NCBI GenBank assembly: GCA_964397255.1
Contig: CAYNHQ010000004.1
Coordinates: 186,001 to 250,000 of the forward strand
DNA: 64,000 bases
Source: CAYNHQ01 sp964397255
GTDB lineage: Bacteria > Bdellovibrionota_G > JALEGL01 > DATDPG01
Direction of reading: 5' to 3'
The translations under genes were made by a program, and so were the position numbers. Numbering within the stretch: the first letter of the stretch is position 1; each line of letters opens with the position of its first letter. Positions 52,502 through 61,999 of this stretch are shown piece by piece. The notes under the pieces are model-generated. The model saw only the letters and a list, made by a program, of their open reading frames with translations, was not told the DNA's origin and did no database searches.

Positions 52502-53346
52502 CGGATGAGCTCCATTTTGCTGATCTTGTAAACCCATGTTCCGCCGACGCTGAGAAGAACGATCGATACGGCGATCGCCAAGTGTCCCGCCGATGTTCGG
52601 AAAAGTGGGGAAAGATAGTCGGGTGCCAAAAAATTCATTCCAACCGTCAGTAAAATCGGCATAGCGATCGCTACCATCGCCTGCACTTTCCCCTGCGCCG
52701 TTAAAGCCGTGAGGCGGTCTCGAAGCGCAGCTCGCGCCCGGATCATCTCCGCTACGCGATCAAAAGCTTCGGAAAGGTTCGATCCGACACGCCGAGAAAT
52801 CGAAACGGCGCTCGAGACCAGCTCCAGATCACGGCTCGGATAGCGAAGGCAGAGATTCTTCATCGCCTCTTCCATTGTGGTTCCCAGACGCAGCTCCTTT
52901 GCGACGATCTGGAATTCCTGAGAAAGTGGAGCAGGCTGCGTTCGAATCAGTGATTCAATCGCGCGATCAAATGTATGCCCCGCATGAAGAATGGCCGAGA
53001 GCTGAGGCAGGACCAAACCAAATTGCTTCTGAAAAAGTGTCTGGCGGCGGTTTCGAATATGCCGTAAAAGTAAAATCGGTATTCCGATCGCAAGGAGGAG
53101 CGAGCCAAAGAAGGGCCATGGCGAAAGGGTAACAAACGAGACGAGGCCACCAACGGCAGCCATACATAACAAGCTTTTTCTTAGCGCCGTCGGATTTACA
53201 AAGAGAAATTGTTCTGAGAGCCCGTATCGAACATTTTCTTCCCATTCATTCTCCACCACCAAAAGCTTGGTTTGATAGCGGCTCACCAGGTTCGTGGCGA
53301 TCCAAAAAAGAGATGCCGCGATAAAGAGAGCGCTAAGCCAAAGCAC
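52498..53346 (-). CDS. tadB: Tad pilus assembly inner-membrane protein TadB
   Basis: The start is probably the GTG at 53346, 7 bases after GGAG and overlapping the cpaF stop by 14 bp; upstream open sequence lies on cpaF. The 282-aa protein has N-terminal helices, then a type II secretion F domain (QKQFGLVLPQLSAILHAGHTFDRAIESL, RVGSNLSEAFDRVAEMIRAR) and C-terminal helices. TadB and TadC are paralogous. Confidence 0.9.
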   Translation of the reverse strand: MLWLSALFIAASLFWIATNLVSRYQTKLLVVENEWEENVRYGLSEQFLFVNPTALRKSLLCMAAVGGLVSFVTLSPWPFFGSLLLAIGIPILLLRHIRNRRQTLFQKQFGLVLPQLSAILHAGHTFDRAIESLIRTQPAPLSQEFQIVAKELRLGTTMEEAMKNLCLRYPSRDLELVSSAVSISRRVGSNLSEAFDRVAEMIRARAALRDRLTALTAQGKVQAMVAIAMPILLTVGMNFLAPDYLSPLFRTSAGHLAIAVSIVLLSVGGTWVYKISKMELIR

Positions 53347-54613
53347 GGAGTTCTCCAAGGTTGAGGATATCCACAAAACGCTGGCGTTCCTGAGACGAAA
53401 GCTGGTCGGCGAATCGGGGAAGACGTCCGGTGGCATGAAGCCCTTCCACGCCGGGGCGTCGAAGAAAGAGATCCTGCGATTGAATCGTTCCGTCCTCGGT
53501 TCCGCAAATTTCCGTCACATGCGTCACTTTTCGAGTTCCATCGGAGCATCGAGCCTGAAAGACGATGAGGTCGATCGCACTGGCGATCTGTTCGCGAATC
53601 GCGCGCAGCGGGAGATCGAAACCTGCCATCATCACCATGGTCTCCAGGCGAAGAAGGGCATCGCGCGGAGAGTTCGCATGAGCGGTAGTGAGCGAACCAT
53701 CATGGCCAGTGTTCATGGCTTGAAGCATGTCGAGAGCTTCGCCCCCACGGCATTCGCCCACGACAATCCGATCGGGGCGCATGCGGAGGGCATTGCGGAC
53801 AAGGTCACGGATGGAGACCTCTCCACGACCTTCAACATTTGCCGGGCGAGCTTCCAGCGAAACCACATGAGGTTGCGGAAGTTTCAATTCGGCGGCGTCC
53901 TCTACCGTCAAAATTCGTTCATGACTTGGGATGAATCCTGAAAGAGCGTTGAGAAGAGTCGTTTTTCCCGAACCGGTTCCTCCTGCGATCAAAACATTCT
54001 TTCGAATACGAACGGCATCATTAAGAAAAAAGGCGGCTTGTTTGGTGAGCGAACCGAATTCAATGAGCCGTTCGACGGAAATGGGGGTCTTTGAGAATTT
54101 TCGAATGGTGATCGTAGGTCCATTTAGCGCGAGCGGCGGAATAATGGCATTCACCCGTGAACCATCGGCCAGACGTGCATCGACCATAGGAGAAGACTCA
54201 TCGATTCGACGGCCCAGAGGAGTGACGATTCGATCGATGATCGTCCGGAGAGATGCATCGCTCGAAAACGTCGCCAGAGTCTGCTGAATCTTTCCTTTTT
54301 GTTCGATAAAGATTCGATCTTTGCCGTTTACCATGATTTCCGTAACGGTCGGATCGCGAAGCAGCTTTTCCAAGGGTCCGAGTCCGACGGCTTCGTCGAC
54401 AATGTCGGAAACCAATTCGTCGTCTACGGAGAGACGACCCTGGGCATCGATTTTGTCGAGACATTGTTTGACCAGCGCTTCGACTTTGGCACGCAATTCG
54501 GGACCTCGAAGCTGAGCGTAGTCGGTCTTTCGAAGATCGATGATCTCCAGAAGGTTGTTTAAGAGAAACTCCTTCGATCGATTCCGAACATTTTGTGAAA
54601 GGGTGGTGTTCAT
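53333..54613 (-). CDS. cpaF: Tad pilus secretion ATPase CpaF/TadA
   Basis: The 426-aa ATPase powers pilus assembly and, where studied, also retraction. Walker A is GGTGSGKTT at about 211-219. TVEDAAELKLPQPHVVSLEARP follows, and GECRGGEALDMLQAMNTGHDGSLTTAHANSPRDALLRLE carries Walker B and the His box of secretion ATPases. The N-terminal region (about 60-125) has LGPLEKLLRDPTVTEIMVNG. I chose the ATG at 54613, just after the cpaC stop. FlpA, CpaB, TadZ and the prepilin peptidase are not in the window. Confidence 0.95.
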   Translation of the reverse strand: MNTTLSQNVRNRSKEFLLNNLLEIIDLRKTDYAQLRGPELRAKVEALVKQCLDKIDAQGRLSVDDELVSDIVDEAVGLGPLEKLLRDPTVTEIMVNGKDRIFIEQKGKIQQTLATFSSDASLRTIIDRIVTPLGRRIDESSPMVDARLADGSRVNAIIPPLALNGPTITIRKFSKTPISVERLIEFGSLTKQAAFFLNDAVRIRKNVLIAGGTGSGKTTLLNALSGFIPSHERILTVEDAAELKLPQPHVVSLEARPANVEGRGEVSIRDLVRNALRMRPDRIVVGECRGGEALDMLQAMNTGHDGSLTTAHANSPRDALLRLETMVMMAGFDLPLRAIREQIASAIDLIVFQARCSDGTRKVTHVTEICGTEDGTIQSQDLFLRRPGVEGLHATGRLPRFADQLSSQERQRFVDILNLGELRALA

Positions 54614-54615
54614 GA

Positions 54616-56019
54616 TCAATCCAGAATCGAGAGTTTGAGTTCCTTATCAAACCGCTTGGAGTGCTCATCCGCTTTCTTAAGCGTCTGTCGTGCGACCGTA
54701 CTGGTTGCATCTCCAGAGAATGGGGTAAGGAAGATGACGAACTCAGATTCATTTTTCTGAAAGGATCGGCTTTTGAATAGCTCACCCAAAATCGGCACGT
54801 GTCCGAGGAAGGGAACTTTCTCCACATTCTTGCGGGATCGATCTTCAATTAAACCTCCCAGGACGATCGTGTCGCCCAAGCGGAGATTTGCCGCAGTTTT
54901 GACTCGATGTTCGAGGATGCCGGGAATGTTGTCGATCGCCGTAGAGGAATCGAGATCGGAAATTTTGCTTTCAATTTCAAGATAGACTCTTCGCGACTGG
55001 TCGATCTTTGCCTTGATTTCGAGTTTTACACCGTACTCTTTGAAGATGACGTCCGCTGTGCGTTCCCCCACGACTCGAATCGGGATTTCGCCCCCTGCGA
55101 GGAAGGATGCGGGCGTTCCGTTCCGACAGAGAAGCTTGGGGTTGGAAAGAACCTTGGCAAGCCCTTTGGCGACCATGGCTTTGAGGTTCAGGGTGGGTTT
55201 TTCGCCCCCGATATTGATGATTCCCGACCAACCGGCCCCGCCGCCGAAACTAGCTGAAGCGTCACTTGAAATGCTGTTCGGCCAATCGAGACCCACGTCA
55301 CCGAGAGAATTTTTTCGGATCTCCATCATCTTCACATCCACCAAGATCAAAGGCTCGGCGGACACGCCGACGGAAATGGAATTGGAAACTTTGGAATAAA
55401 TGGATTTCGCGAGATTCTCCGCGCGTGCGATATCGCCTTTGCGCGATACTTCTCCTTCCAGAAAAATCGTGTCGACTTCGCTCCGGACGGTTACTTGCTC
55501 AAGACCCGCCTTTTCAAGCCGCTCGGCGATCTGATGCCCCATGTATTCCAGCGCCTGAGGATTTACACGTGTATTGTCCTTCACATTGGAATAATTCTTC
55601 GTAATTTTCGCGATCTTTTCGAGATCTTCGCCTCGGAACACCTGTCCTTCGAGTGTTAAATTTCCTCCTGTTCTTCGAAGCGAGACCCCTTCCATTCCAT
55701 CGAGCATTGCCCGCACTTCCTGTTCGATATTTCTTCCTTTCGTATTCACTTCGATGAGATAGGATTTTTTCGATCCATCTCGAAACCAAAGGATGAGATC
55801 CGTAGTGCCTCGTTTAGCGCCGGTCACAATGACTTGTTGAGCATCGGGGAGGGCCTTCACGTCCGCCACATCGGGGTCACCGATGGCCGCGCGCTTTACT
55901 CCGGGGGATGAAATCACATGTTGACGGCCGGGAGCGATTGTGATCGTTTCCGCCGCCTTCGCCGATGTGATGCATAAGAGACTCAAAAGAATTTGAAATA
56001 TTTTTTTCGCGTTTTTCAT
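54616..56019 (-). CDS. cpaC: Tad pilus secretin CpaC/RcpA
   Basis: This 467-aa outer-membrane secretin has a signal peptide, IFQILLSLLCITSAKA, and an N-terminal pilus-assembly domain (about 27-110, VKRAAIGDPDVADVKALPDAQQVIVTGAKRG). A BON-like region follows (about 110-215), then the secretin domain (VVGERTADVIFKEYGVKLEIKAKI, NLRLGDTIVLGGLIEDRSRKNVEKVPFLGHVPILGELF). It is the first gene of the minus-strand tad run. Confidence 0.93.
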   Translation of the reverse strand: MKNAKKIFQILLSLLCITSAKAAETITIAPGRQHVISSPGVKRAAIGDPDVADVKALPDAQQVIVTGAKRGTTDLILWFRDGSKKSYLIEVNTKGRNIEQEVRAMLDGMEGVSLRRTGGNLTLEGQVFRGEDLEKIAKITKNYSNVKDNTRVNPQALEYMGHQIAERLEKAGLEQVTVRSEVDTIFLEGEVSRKGDIARAENLAKSIYSKVSNSISVGVSAEPLILVDVKMMEIRKNSLGDVGLDWPNSISSDASASFGGGAGWSGIINIGGEKPTLNLKAMVAKGLAKVLSNPKLLCRNGTPASFLAGGEIPIRVVGERTADVIFKEYGVKLEIKAKIDQSRRVYLEIESKISDLDSSTAIDNIPGILEHRVKTAANLRLGDTIVLGGLIEDRSRKNVEKVPFLGHVPILGELFKSRSFQKNESEFVIFLTPFSGDATSTVARQTLKKADEHSKRFDKELKLSILD

Positions 56020-56199
56020 ACCCCCTGCTATGGCAATCGAAGTGCCAACGCGCGAAAACGCGCAACTGCTTGATATAAAAGGAATAAAATCTCAGACTCT
56101 TCGGCATGACTGGACGAAAGAAAGTCAACAGAGATCGATTTTCGGACGGAAGAAAATCTCTCTTGGGTCATACCGTTTTCCAGCTAGAATCGCGGTTCC

Positions 56200-57288
56200 T
56201 TGAATACCGTTGAGCAATTATTACGAAAGCTTCCTGAAATGGGGGCTTCCGACCTCCATATCGCGGCCAGCATGCCCCCCTTGGTTCGCGTGCATGGCCT
56301 GCTAAAGCCTCTGTCTGTACCCCCATTCCGACCGGAAGAAACCGAACAAATGATCGGTGCGATACTAAATGACGAACAAAAAAAGGGATTTTCGGAGAAG
56401 TGGGATATCGATTTTTGTTACGAGATTCCGGAAGTCGGTCGTTTTCGCGCTAACGTGTTGCGACAGCGTAACGGCATGGATGCCGTTTTTCGTTATATCC
56501 CAAACAAGATTCCAACGCCGAAGGATTTGGGACTTAACGACACGATTGTTAATTTCGTGAATTTAAATCAGGGGCTCATCCTGGTTACGGGACCGACTCG
56601 GAGCGGAAAGACCACCACTCTGGCAGCGCTCATTCAAACCATTAATGAACGAGAGCCGGTTCATATTATTACGGTGGAAGACCCGATAGAGTTCATTTTC
56701 CCTCCCGGCCGTGCGCTGATCAATCAGCGCGAGGTGGGAAAACACACCAAGAGCACGGCCGCTGCTTTGCGTGGAGCCCTACGCGAAGACCCCGACATTA
56801 TTATGGTGGGCGAAATGCGGGATCTGGAAACCATTTCGCTCGCGATCTCAGCCGCGGAAACGGGTCACTTGGTATTGAGCACGCTTCAAACGCAAAGCGC
56901 CCACAAGACCGTCGATCGAATTGTGGATTCGTATCCGGCGACTCAGGCCTCGCAAATTCGAACCATGCTTTCCGAATCTTTACGAGGAATCTGTTCACAG
57001 CAGTTGTTAAAGAAGGCCGACAATAGTGGCATGGTCTTAGCGACGGAAATATTGGTCACGACCACATCCATTTCAAATCTCATTCGCGACGGAAAAACCT
57101 TCCAGATTCCCTCCATCATGCAAACGGGTGCCACTTTGGGAATGAAAAAGATGGATACCGCTCTTGCAGAATTGGTTCGCGACAAGGTGATTACAAGAGA
57201 AGAGGCTCTGCGGGCCGCGCATCACAAGAAGGAAGTGGATGCGCCCCTCGCGGTAAAGAAAACAGGAGTTCAGCGTGGCCAAGCTTGA
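56200..57288 (+). CDS. pilT: PilT-type retraction ATPase (first copy)
   Basis: This 362-aa ATPase retracts type IV pili. The PilT pattern is clear: MGASDLHIAASMPPLVRVHG, Walker A GPTRSGKT (131-138), EDPIEFIFPPGRALINQRE (Asp box), REDPDIIMVGEMRDLETI (Walker B) and TGHLVLSTLQTQSAHKT (His box, with Gln in place of the usual His-Thr pattern). It starts at a TTG (56200) with no good ribosome site. It is divergent from cpaC, which starts 180 bp away. Confidence 0.92.
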   Translation: MNTVEQLLRKLPEMGASDLHIAASMPPLVRVHGLLKPLSVPPFRPEETEQMIGAILNDEQKKGFSEKWDIDFCYEIPEVGRFRANVLRQRNGMDAVFRYIPNKIPTPKDLGLNDTIVNFVNLNQGLILVTGPTRSGKTTTLAALIQTINEREPVHIITVEDPIEFIFPPGRALINQREVGKHTKSTAAALRGALREDPDIIMVGEMRDLETISLAISAAETGHLVLSTLQTQSAHKTVDRIVDSYPATQASQIRTMLSESLRGICSQQLLKKADNSGMVLATEILVTTTSISNLIRDGKTFQIPSIMQTGATLGMKKMDTALAELVRDKVITREEALRAAHHKKEVDAPLAVKKTGVQRGQA

Positions 57289-58327
57289 TCGACTCTTTAT
57301 AGAGCTTAAGGAACGGGGGGCTTCGGACCTTCATCTCTCCGTCGGATTTCCCCCAATGCTGCGTGTTCATGGCGAAGTTATGCCGCTTAAAATTCCGCCT
57401 CTCACCGATGATCAACTGAAACAGTTGGTATTTGAAATCATGCGACCCGAGCAAGTTGAAATCGCCACGCGGGAATGGGATCTCGATTTTGCCTATTCCA
57501 TTGAAAATGTGGCGCGATTTAGAGCCAACGTTTTTTTCACACATCGCGGTATGGCCGCAGTGTTTCGTATCATTCCCGCCGAAATCAAGCACATCGATGC
57601 GATGGGATTTCCTCCCGCGGTTAAGAAATTAGCGGAACTTGAAAAGGGAATGGTCTTGGTGACGGGCCCGACGGGAAGCGGAAAGTCGACGACTCTCGCT
57701 TCAATGATCAACCACATCAATGAAACACGGGAAGCGCACATTATCACGATTGAGGACCCCATTGAGTTTGTTCATCCACCGAAGAAGTGTCTGGTGACGC
57801 AAAGGGAAGTTCATTATCACGCGCGAAGTTTCGCTACCGCTCTTCGAGCAGCTTGTCGGGAAGATCCCGATGTCATTTTGGTGGGCGAAATGCGCGACGT
57901 CGAAACCATCGGTCTTGCGCTCACTGCCGCAGAATTAGGAGTCCTCATTTTCGGTACGTTGCATACCAATAGTGCAGGAAAAACCGTGGATCGAATCATT
58001 GATGTTTTTCCGGTAGAAGCACAGGCGCAAGTGCGAACAATGCTTGCCGATTCTCTCAAGGGTGTGATTGCGCAACAGTTGATTCGAACATCGGATGGCA
58101 GAGGAAGGGCAGCGGCGCTTGAAATCATGGTCGGGGGGTCGGCGCTGGCGAATTTAGTCCGAGAAGGGAAAACGACTCAAATCGCTTCCATGATTCAAAC
58201 AGGTGCCTCGGAAGGAATGGTCTTAATGGATCAGTCGCTCATGGCGCTGGTAAAAGCGGGAAAGATTGATCGGCAGGAGGCCGCATTGAGGGCAATGGAT
58301 AAAAAGCCATTCGAGACAACCGCATGA
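57275..58327 (+). CDS. PilT/PilU-type ATPase (second copy)
   Basis: This 350-aa paralogue overlaps the first by 14 bp and starts at a GTG. Walker A is GPTGSGKS (131-138), with EDPIEFVHPPKKCLVTQREV, REDPDVILVGEMRDVETI and LGVLIFGTLHTNSAGKTVDRIIDVFP; the standard His box LHTNSA is present here. The C-terminus ANLVREGKTTQIASMIQTG is the AIRNLIRE motif region. Its partner lacks the normal LHT, so the pair may divide labour like PilT/PilU. Confidence 0.92.
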   Translation: MAKLDRLFIELKERGASDLHLSVGFPPMLRVHGEVMPLKIPPLTDDQLKQLVFEIMRPEQVEIATREWDLDFAYSIENVARFRANVFFTHRGMAAVFRIIPAEIKHIDAMGFPPAVKKLAELEKGMVLVTGPTGSGKSTTLASMINHINETREAHIITIEDPIEFVHPPKKCLVTQREVHYHARSFATALRAACREDPDVILVGEMRDVETIGLALTAAELGVLIFGTLHTNSAGKTVDRIIDVFPVEAQAQVRTMLADSLKGVIAQQLIRTSDGRGRAAALEIMVGGSALANLVREGKTTQIASMIQTGASEGMVLMDQSLMALVKAGKIDRQEAALRAMDKKPFETTA

Positions 58328-58791
58328 GTCAATTTCTTATTAAAAAAACCAAGAGAGAAGTTGTGCTTCATGTGGCGGGGCACAAACCGATCAAGGGGAA
58401 TGTATTTCTTAGCGAAGTGACTACCGCGCATCACGGGGCAGAACGTGTGTTGGATGTGCTAGCGGCGCCCGAGCCTTTTATCGCCTTCGAAACGGAGAAA
58501 AAAGATTTTTGGATGGTTCAAAAAAAGGCGATCGAAAAAATTGTCGTGGATGCAGAATACGAACTCGAAATTATGAGATCATACGGTGCCGGCGTGGCCA
58601 AACTCAAAGACGTGCTTGTGGTGATGACGGACGGGAAGGAAGAACTCGGCGTGGTTTGGGTGGAATCGCAGGAGCCGTGGAGGGCATTTGATGAGGTCAA
58701 CCGGAGCAAAAATTTTCTGTTATTGGATTGCGGAAAGAGCGTTCAACTGATCGGATTTGCTTCAATCGCGACGATTAAGGAACCGCCTTAA
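58324..58791 (+). CDS. Small protein with an internal duplication, coupled to the PilT pair
   Basis: The 155-aa protein overlaps the second PilT gene by 4 bp (ATGA). Its two halves look alike: GNVFLSEVTTAHHGAERVLDVL-PFIAFET-FWMVQKKAIEKI (about 25-75) and GVVWVESQEPWRAFDEVNRS-NFLLLD-VQLIGFASIATI (about 106-151). It has no signal peptide or membrane helix. The tight coupling suggests a cytoplasmic regulator or adaptor of pilus motors; this is inferred. Small beta-domain proteins of this general shape (DUF6812-like) occur in related genomes. Confidence 0.72.
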   Translation: MSQFLIKKTKREVVLHVAGHKPIKGNVFLSEVTTAHHGAERVLDVLAAPEPFIAFETEKKDFWMVQKKAIEKIVVDAEYELEIMRSYGAGVAKLKDVLVVMTDGKEELGVVWVESQEPWRAFDEVNRSKNFLLLDCGKSVQLIGFASIATIKEPP

Positions 58792-60095
58792 GTCTTTTCG
58801 AACGTTCCCACCAGTTCAACGTGGTAGGTCTGCGGAAACATGTCGTAAGGTTGTGTCGAAATTAGTTTGAAGCCCAGCGGGGCGAGGGCCTTCACGTCCC
58901 GTGCGAATGTCGCAGGAGAGCAAGAAACATAGAGGAGCTGCTTGATCCCAAGCTTCGGAATTGTCTCGATAATTCCGGGCAGTAATCCTTTTCTCGGTGG
59001 ATCAACGACCGCCGTATCAAATTGTTCTCCCTCCGCGAAGAGGCGTTGAACAATCCGATCTGCTTTGCCCGCGCGAAATTTTGCCAGTTCATGAAGTTGA
59101 TTTTCTTTAGCGGATCGCTCCGCCTGCTGAATCGACGGGTATTGAACGTCTATTCCCAGCGTGGAAATATTTTGACGAGCGAGCGCAAGCGTAAAAAGAC
59201 CCGCGCCGCAGAAAATGTCTAGAGCTCTCGTCACATTTTGCTTCCGGGCCCAGCGAGTGACATCCGCAACGATTTTTTCCGTCATCTCGGGATTGATTTG
59301 AAAAAATAAATCTGGGCGAACGTGATATTGGATTCCTCCCAATTCCTCTACAAGGGTGTCCGGGCCACAAAGTGAAACGAACTCCTTTCCGAAGGGAGAA
59401 TACGAATCCTTGCGGATGAGCGTTGAATAAGCGCTCGTGACTTCCAGTTGTGAAGAGATGTTTTTGAGCGTGTCGTCTATGGGAGTTGTAACACTAAAAA
59501 TAATGGAAGTTTGACCGGTTGTCGTTCTTCTTAGGACGATGTAGGGAAGTTGGAATGCCGGTATTTCGGCAGCGAGGCTACGAACGGTTCCCCAGAGCCG
59601 GTTGAGCTGTTCGTTTGCAATGGGGCATTGGGGAACATCAATGACTTGATCCCTCCTCCAGGAAACATAACCCTGAGCGCCCGATTCCGATCGGTGATAC
59701 GTGACACGATTCCTGTAATTCCAAGTGATGTCGCCGGTGATAAGAGGAGAAACTTCCGGCTTCTCAAGGGAAGCAAGTCGCGTCAGGGCGTCGCGAACGA
59801 ATTGGCCCTTTTGTTCCGCAGCCGCTTTGGGAGAAAGATGTTGAAGATGACAACCTCCGCATTCCGAAAAATGTTTGCAACGAGGAACGACTCGATCCTT
59901 CGATTCTGATTGAATGGCTCGAATGACGGCCCGACCGTATCGCCGCCGGACATCCGTAATTTCCACATCGACTTGATCTCCGGGTGCGGTGCGGGGAACG
60001 AATAATGTGAATCCGTCCGGAAGCGCCACTCCATCTCCTCCATACGCCACGCGATCAATCGTTACAGTGATAGCCTTTCCTGGAACGAGGTTCAC
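58788..60095 (-). CDS. 23S rRNA (uracil-C5)-methyltransferase, RlmD/RumA type
   Basis: This 435-aa SAM-dependent enzyme methylates uracil C5 in 23S rRNA (RlmC/RlmD/RumA group). It has an N-terminal TRAM domain (VTIDRVAYGGDGVALPDGFTLFVP) and a 4Fe-4S site (CKHFSECGGCHLQHLS and a further Cys). The SAM motif is LDIFCGAGLFTLALARQ, followed by VVDPPRKGLLPGIIE and the catalytic Cys in LYVSCSPATFARDVKAL. The exact site cannot be fixed. It converges with the small pilus gene by a 4-bp overlap. Confidence 0.93.
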   Translation of the reverse strand: MNLVPGKAITVTIDRVAYGGDGVALPDGFTLFVPRTAPGDQVDVEITDVRRRYGRAVIRAIQSESKDRVVPRCKHFSECGGCHLQHLSPKAAAEQKGQFVRDALTRLASLEKPEVSPLITGDITWNYRNRVTYHRSESGAQGYVSWRRDQVIDVPQCPIANEQLNRLWGTVRSLAAEIPAFQLPYIVLRRTTTGQTSIIFSVTTPIDDTLKNISSQLEVTSAYSTLIRKDSYSPFGKEFVSLCGPDTLVEELGGIQYHVRPDLFFQINPEMTEKIVADVTRWARKQNVTRALDIFCGAGLFTLALARQNISTLGIDVQYPSIQQAERSAKENQLHELAKFRAGKADRIVQRLFAEGEQFDTAVVDPPRKGLLPGIIETIPKLGIKQLLYVSCSPATFARDVKALAPLGFKLISTQPYDMFPQTYHVELVGTFEKT

Positions 60096-60096
60096 A

Positions 60097-61953
60097 TTAT
60101 TTTTTCCATGTCGCGGCCAGTGTTTGTGAAATCTCTCTCTTCATAGCCATAATTCGCCCTTCGAGCGCCTCATGTTCGCTAACGAGATTAGCCACTCTGT
60201 TACGTGAACGCAGGTTGGCGGACAAATATTGAAGGGCTCTTTTAGCTTCTTGAGGTTCCGTGTTCATAGATTGCCTCGCCCATTTTAATATCTCTTCATA
60301 ATGCGCGATTTCAACATGGGTAAAGTCACTCTTGCACTTTAATTCTTTTTCGCGAAGGGCTGAGAGCATTTCTGATTTACCTGGAGAATATTGCATGCTC
60401 TGAACTCTCGATTTATCAGCTTCTATACTTTGGAGTTCAGCACTGAGCGATTCCATTTCAGGTGTCGCGGACGTAATCTGCCATGAAGGTTTTGTCGGGA
60501 TACTTGAGGTTTTTAAAGAAGAAACTGAAACTTTCTCAGTGTCCATATTGCGAATTCGTACGAGCAAAGCTTCGGCGCGGTTGACTACCGCAAACTTTCC
60601 TGTGCGCTTGGCTCTCATAATTTGGGCTACAAATGTTTCTCTTTCAGCAAGTGGTAGGCTTGCACGACCGTTTAATGTTCGCTCAATATTGGTTAGGTCG
60701 GTCCTCGCACGTTCCTCATCGACCACAAAACCATTCCCCTTCCAATCAGCCAATTCATCAATTTTTTCTCGTCCACTTTGGGTACCAAATTCACGGTCAC
60801 TTTCATGGTTTTTGACCGATCCATTTGAATTCTTCCCAAAGGTGAATTCTTTTCTAGTGGAGTCTCCGAAAAGCGCGACCATCGGTAATGATTTTCCTAA
60901 AGAAACTAGCACAGAGGGACCTTTGGGGAATGTCAGTTCAGTAGCGAGTTTCAAAGGTGTCGATCGCATCTCGATCGCCGCACCCGCAAGCGCGGGAGCT
61001 AGCGCTGGTGGCGGAGAAAAGCGTTCGTTAAGGAACGCTTTTGTATCTCTGATGAGAGCCGCCGTGTCTTCAGTAAGGATAGTCCTCCCAAGCCGCCCCA
61101 CTCCCAACCCACCTTGAAGAACACTATAACCCGCAAAAACGAGATCAGTTTCGGCTTCCAGGAATTCGGCCACATTTTTTGCTTCCGCAGCTCGTCTTCC
61201 GGGATCCAGAAACATGGAACTTACAATTGCGGTTGTTGTCCCCTTTGCCATATCTGGAATGGAAATCCCCGCTTCATGGGCTTCACGAATTCCAATAAAG
61301 ACCTTGGCGATGATCCCTTGTGGAGCGTAATTCTTCCTGGAAAGGAGAACCATGTCGAACACATTGGCCCCCGTCAGAGCCCAAATCCCCTCCGCCGTTA
61401 TCTTAGTAACCACTCGTTCCGGAATCGTCGAAGCTACGAATGCTCTTTGAAGAAAAGGCGCTCTGTCCCATGCCTCATGCCTGCGAATCTTGTCGTAGGC
61501 CACATCATAAGAACCGTCTTCGATTCGAAATACGACGGCAGACCCGTCTCGATTGGAAATCGCCTTAAAAATTAATGCGTGATCGGTTTGGTGGATCAAT
61601 TCGCACGTTGAATAGAGTTTGGAAATAAACCAAAGAAATTGCTCGCTGTTCGTGAAAGCGGAATCCATAGAGAGAGCCCGCTCAATGTCCAGCTTTTTTT
61701 CGACATCGGGCCTGGCGAAAGATTCGACAGTGGTCTCCGTAGATGCGCATTCGGATGGAGCCGGTCCGGCCCCGCCAGACGCATTTGACAGTGACTGAAT
61801 TCGTTCGGATTCCTCTTTTTCGTCGATCGACGTGTGAAGGATACACTCCAAATTTCTCTCCAACTCACTCCCCCGAACGGGTCGAAATTCCACAAAATTA
61901 TGGACCTGTTGGACCGATACGGCGGCAATGGCAGCTGTAAGAACGACAATCAT
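60097..61953 (-). CDS. Large secreted protein of unknown function
   Basis: The 618-aa product begins with a short hydrophobic segment, MIVVLTAAIAAVSVQQVHNF, a possible signal peptide or anchor. The middle (about 180-330) is alpha/beta with Ala-rich helices (ALAPALAGAAIEM). The last 190 residues are strongly charged and helical, with coiled-coil stretches (ESLSAELQSIEADKSRVQS, LREKELKCKSDFTHVEI). No family is recognised. It follows rlmD by one base on the same strand and precedes the RND gene by 46 bp. Confidence 0.68.
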   Translation of the reverse strand: MIVVLTAAIAAVSVQQVHNFVEFRPVRGSELERNLECILHTSIDEKEESERIQSLSNASGGAGPAPSECASTETTVESFARPDVEKKLDIERALSMDSAFTNSEQFLWFISKLYSTCELIHQTDHALIFKAISNRDGSAVVFRIEDGSYDVAYDKIRRHEAWDRAPFLQRAFVASTIPERVVTKITAEGIWALTGANVFDMVLLSRKNYAPQGIIAKVFIGIREAHEAGISIPDMAKGTTTAIVSSMFLDPGRRAAEAKNVAEFLEAETDLVFAGYSVLQGGLGVGRLGRTILTEDTAALIRDTKAFLNERFSPPPALAPALAGAAIEMRSTPLKLATELTFPKGPSVLVSLGKSLPMVALFGDSTRKEFTFGKNSNGSVKNHESDREFGTQSGREKIDELADWKGNGFVVDEERARTDLTNIERTLNGRASLPLAERETFVAQIMRAKRTGKFAVVNRAEALLVRIRNMDTEKVSVSSLKTSSIPTKPSWQITSATPEMESLSAELQSIEADKSRVQSMQYSPGKSEMLSALREKELKCKSDFTHVEIAHYEEILKWARQSMNTEPQEAKRALQYLSANLRSRNRVANLVSEHEALEGRIMAMKREISQTLAATWKK

Positions 61954-61999
61954 GAAGATTCCCCTTAACGCGACGTGCTAAATGAAATGGGGTCAGAAG

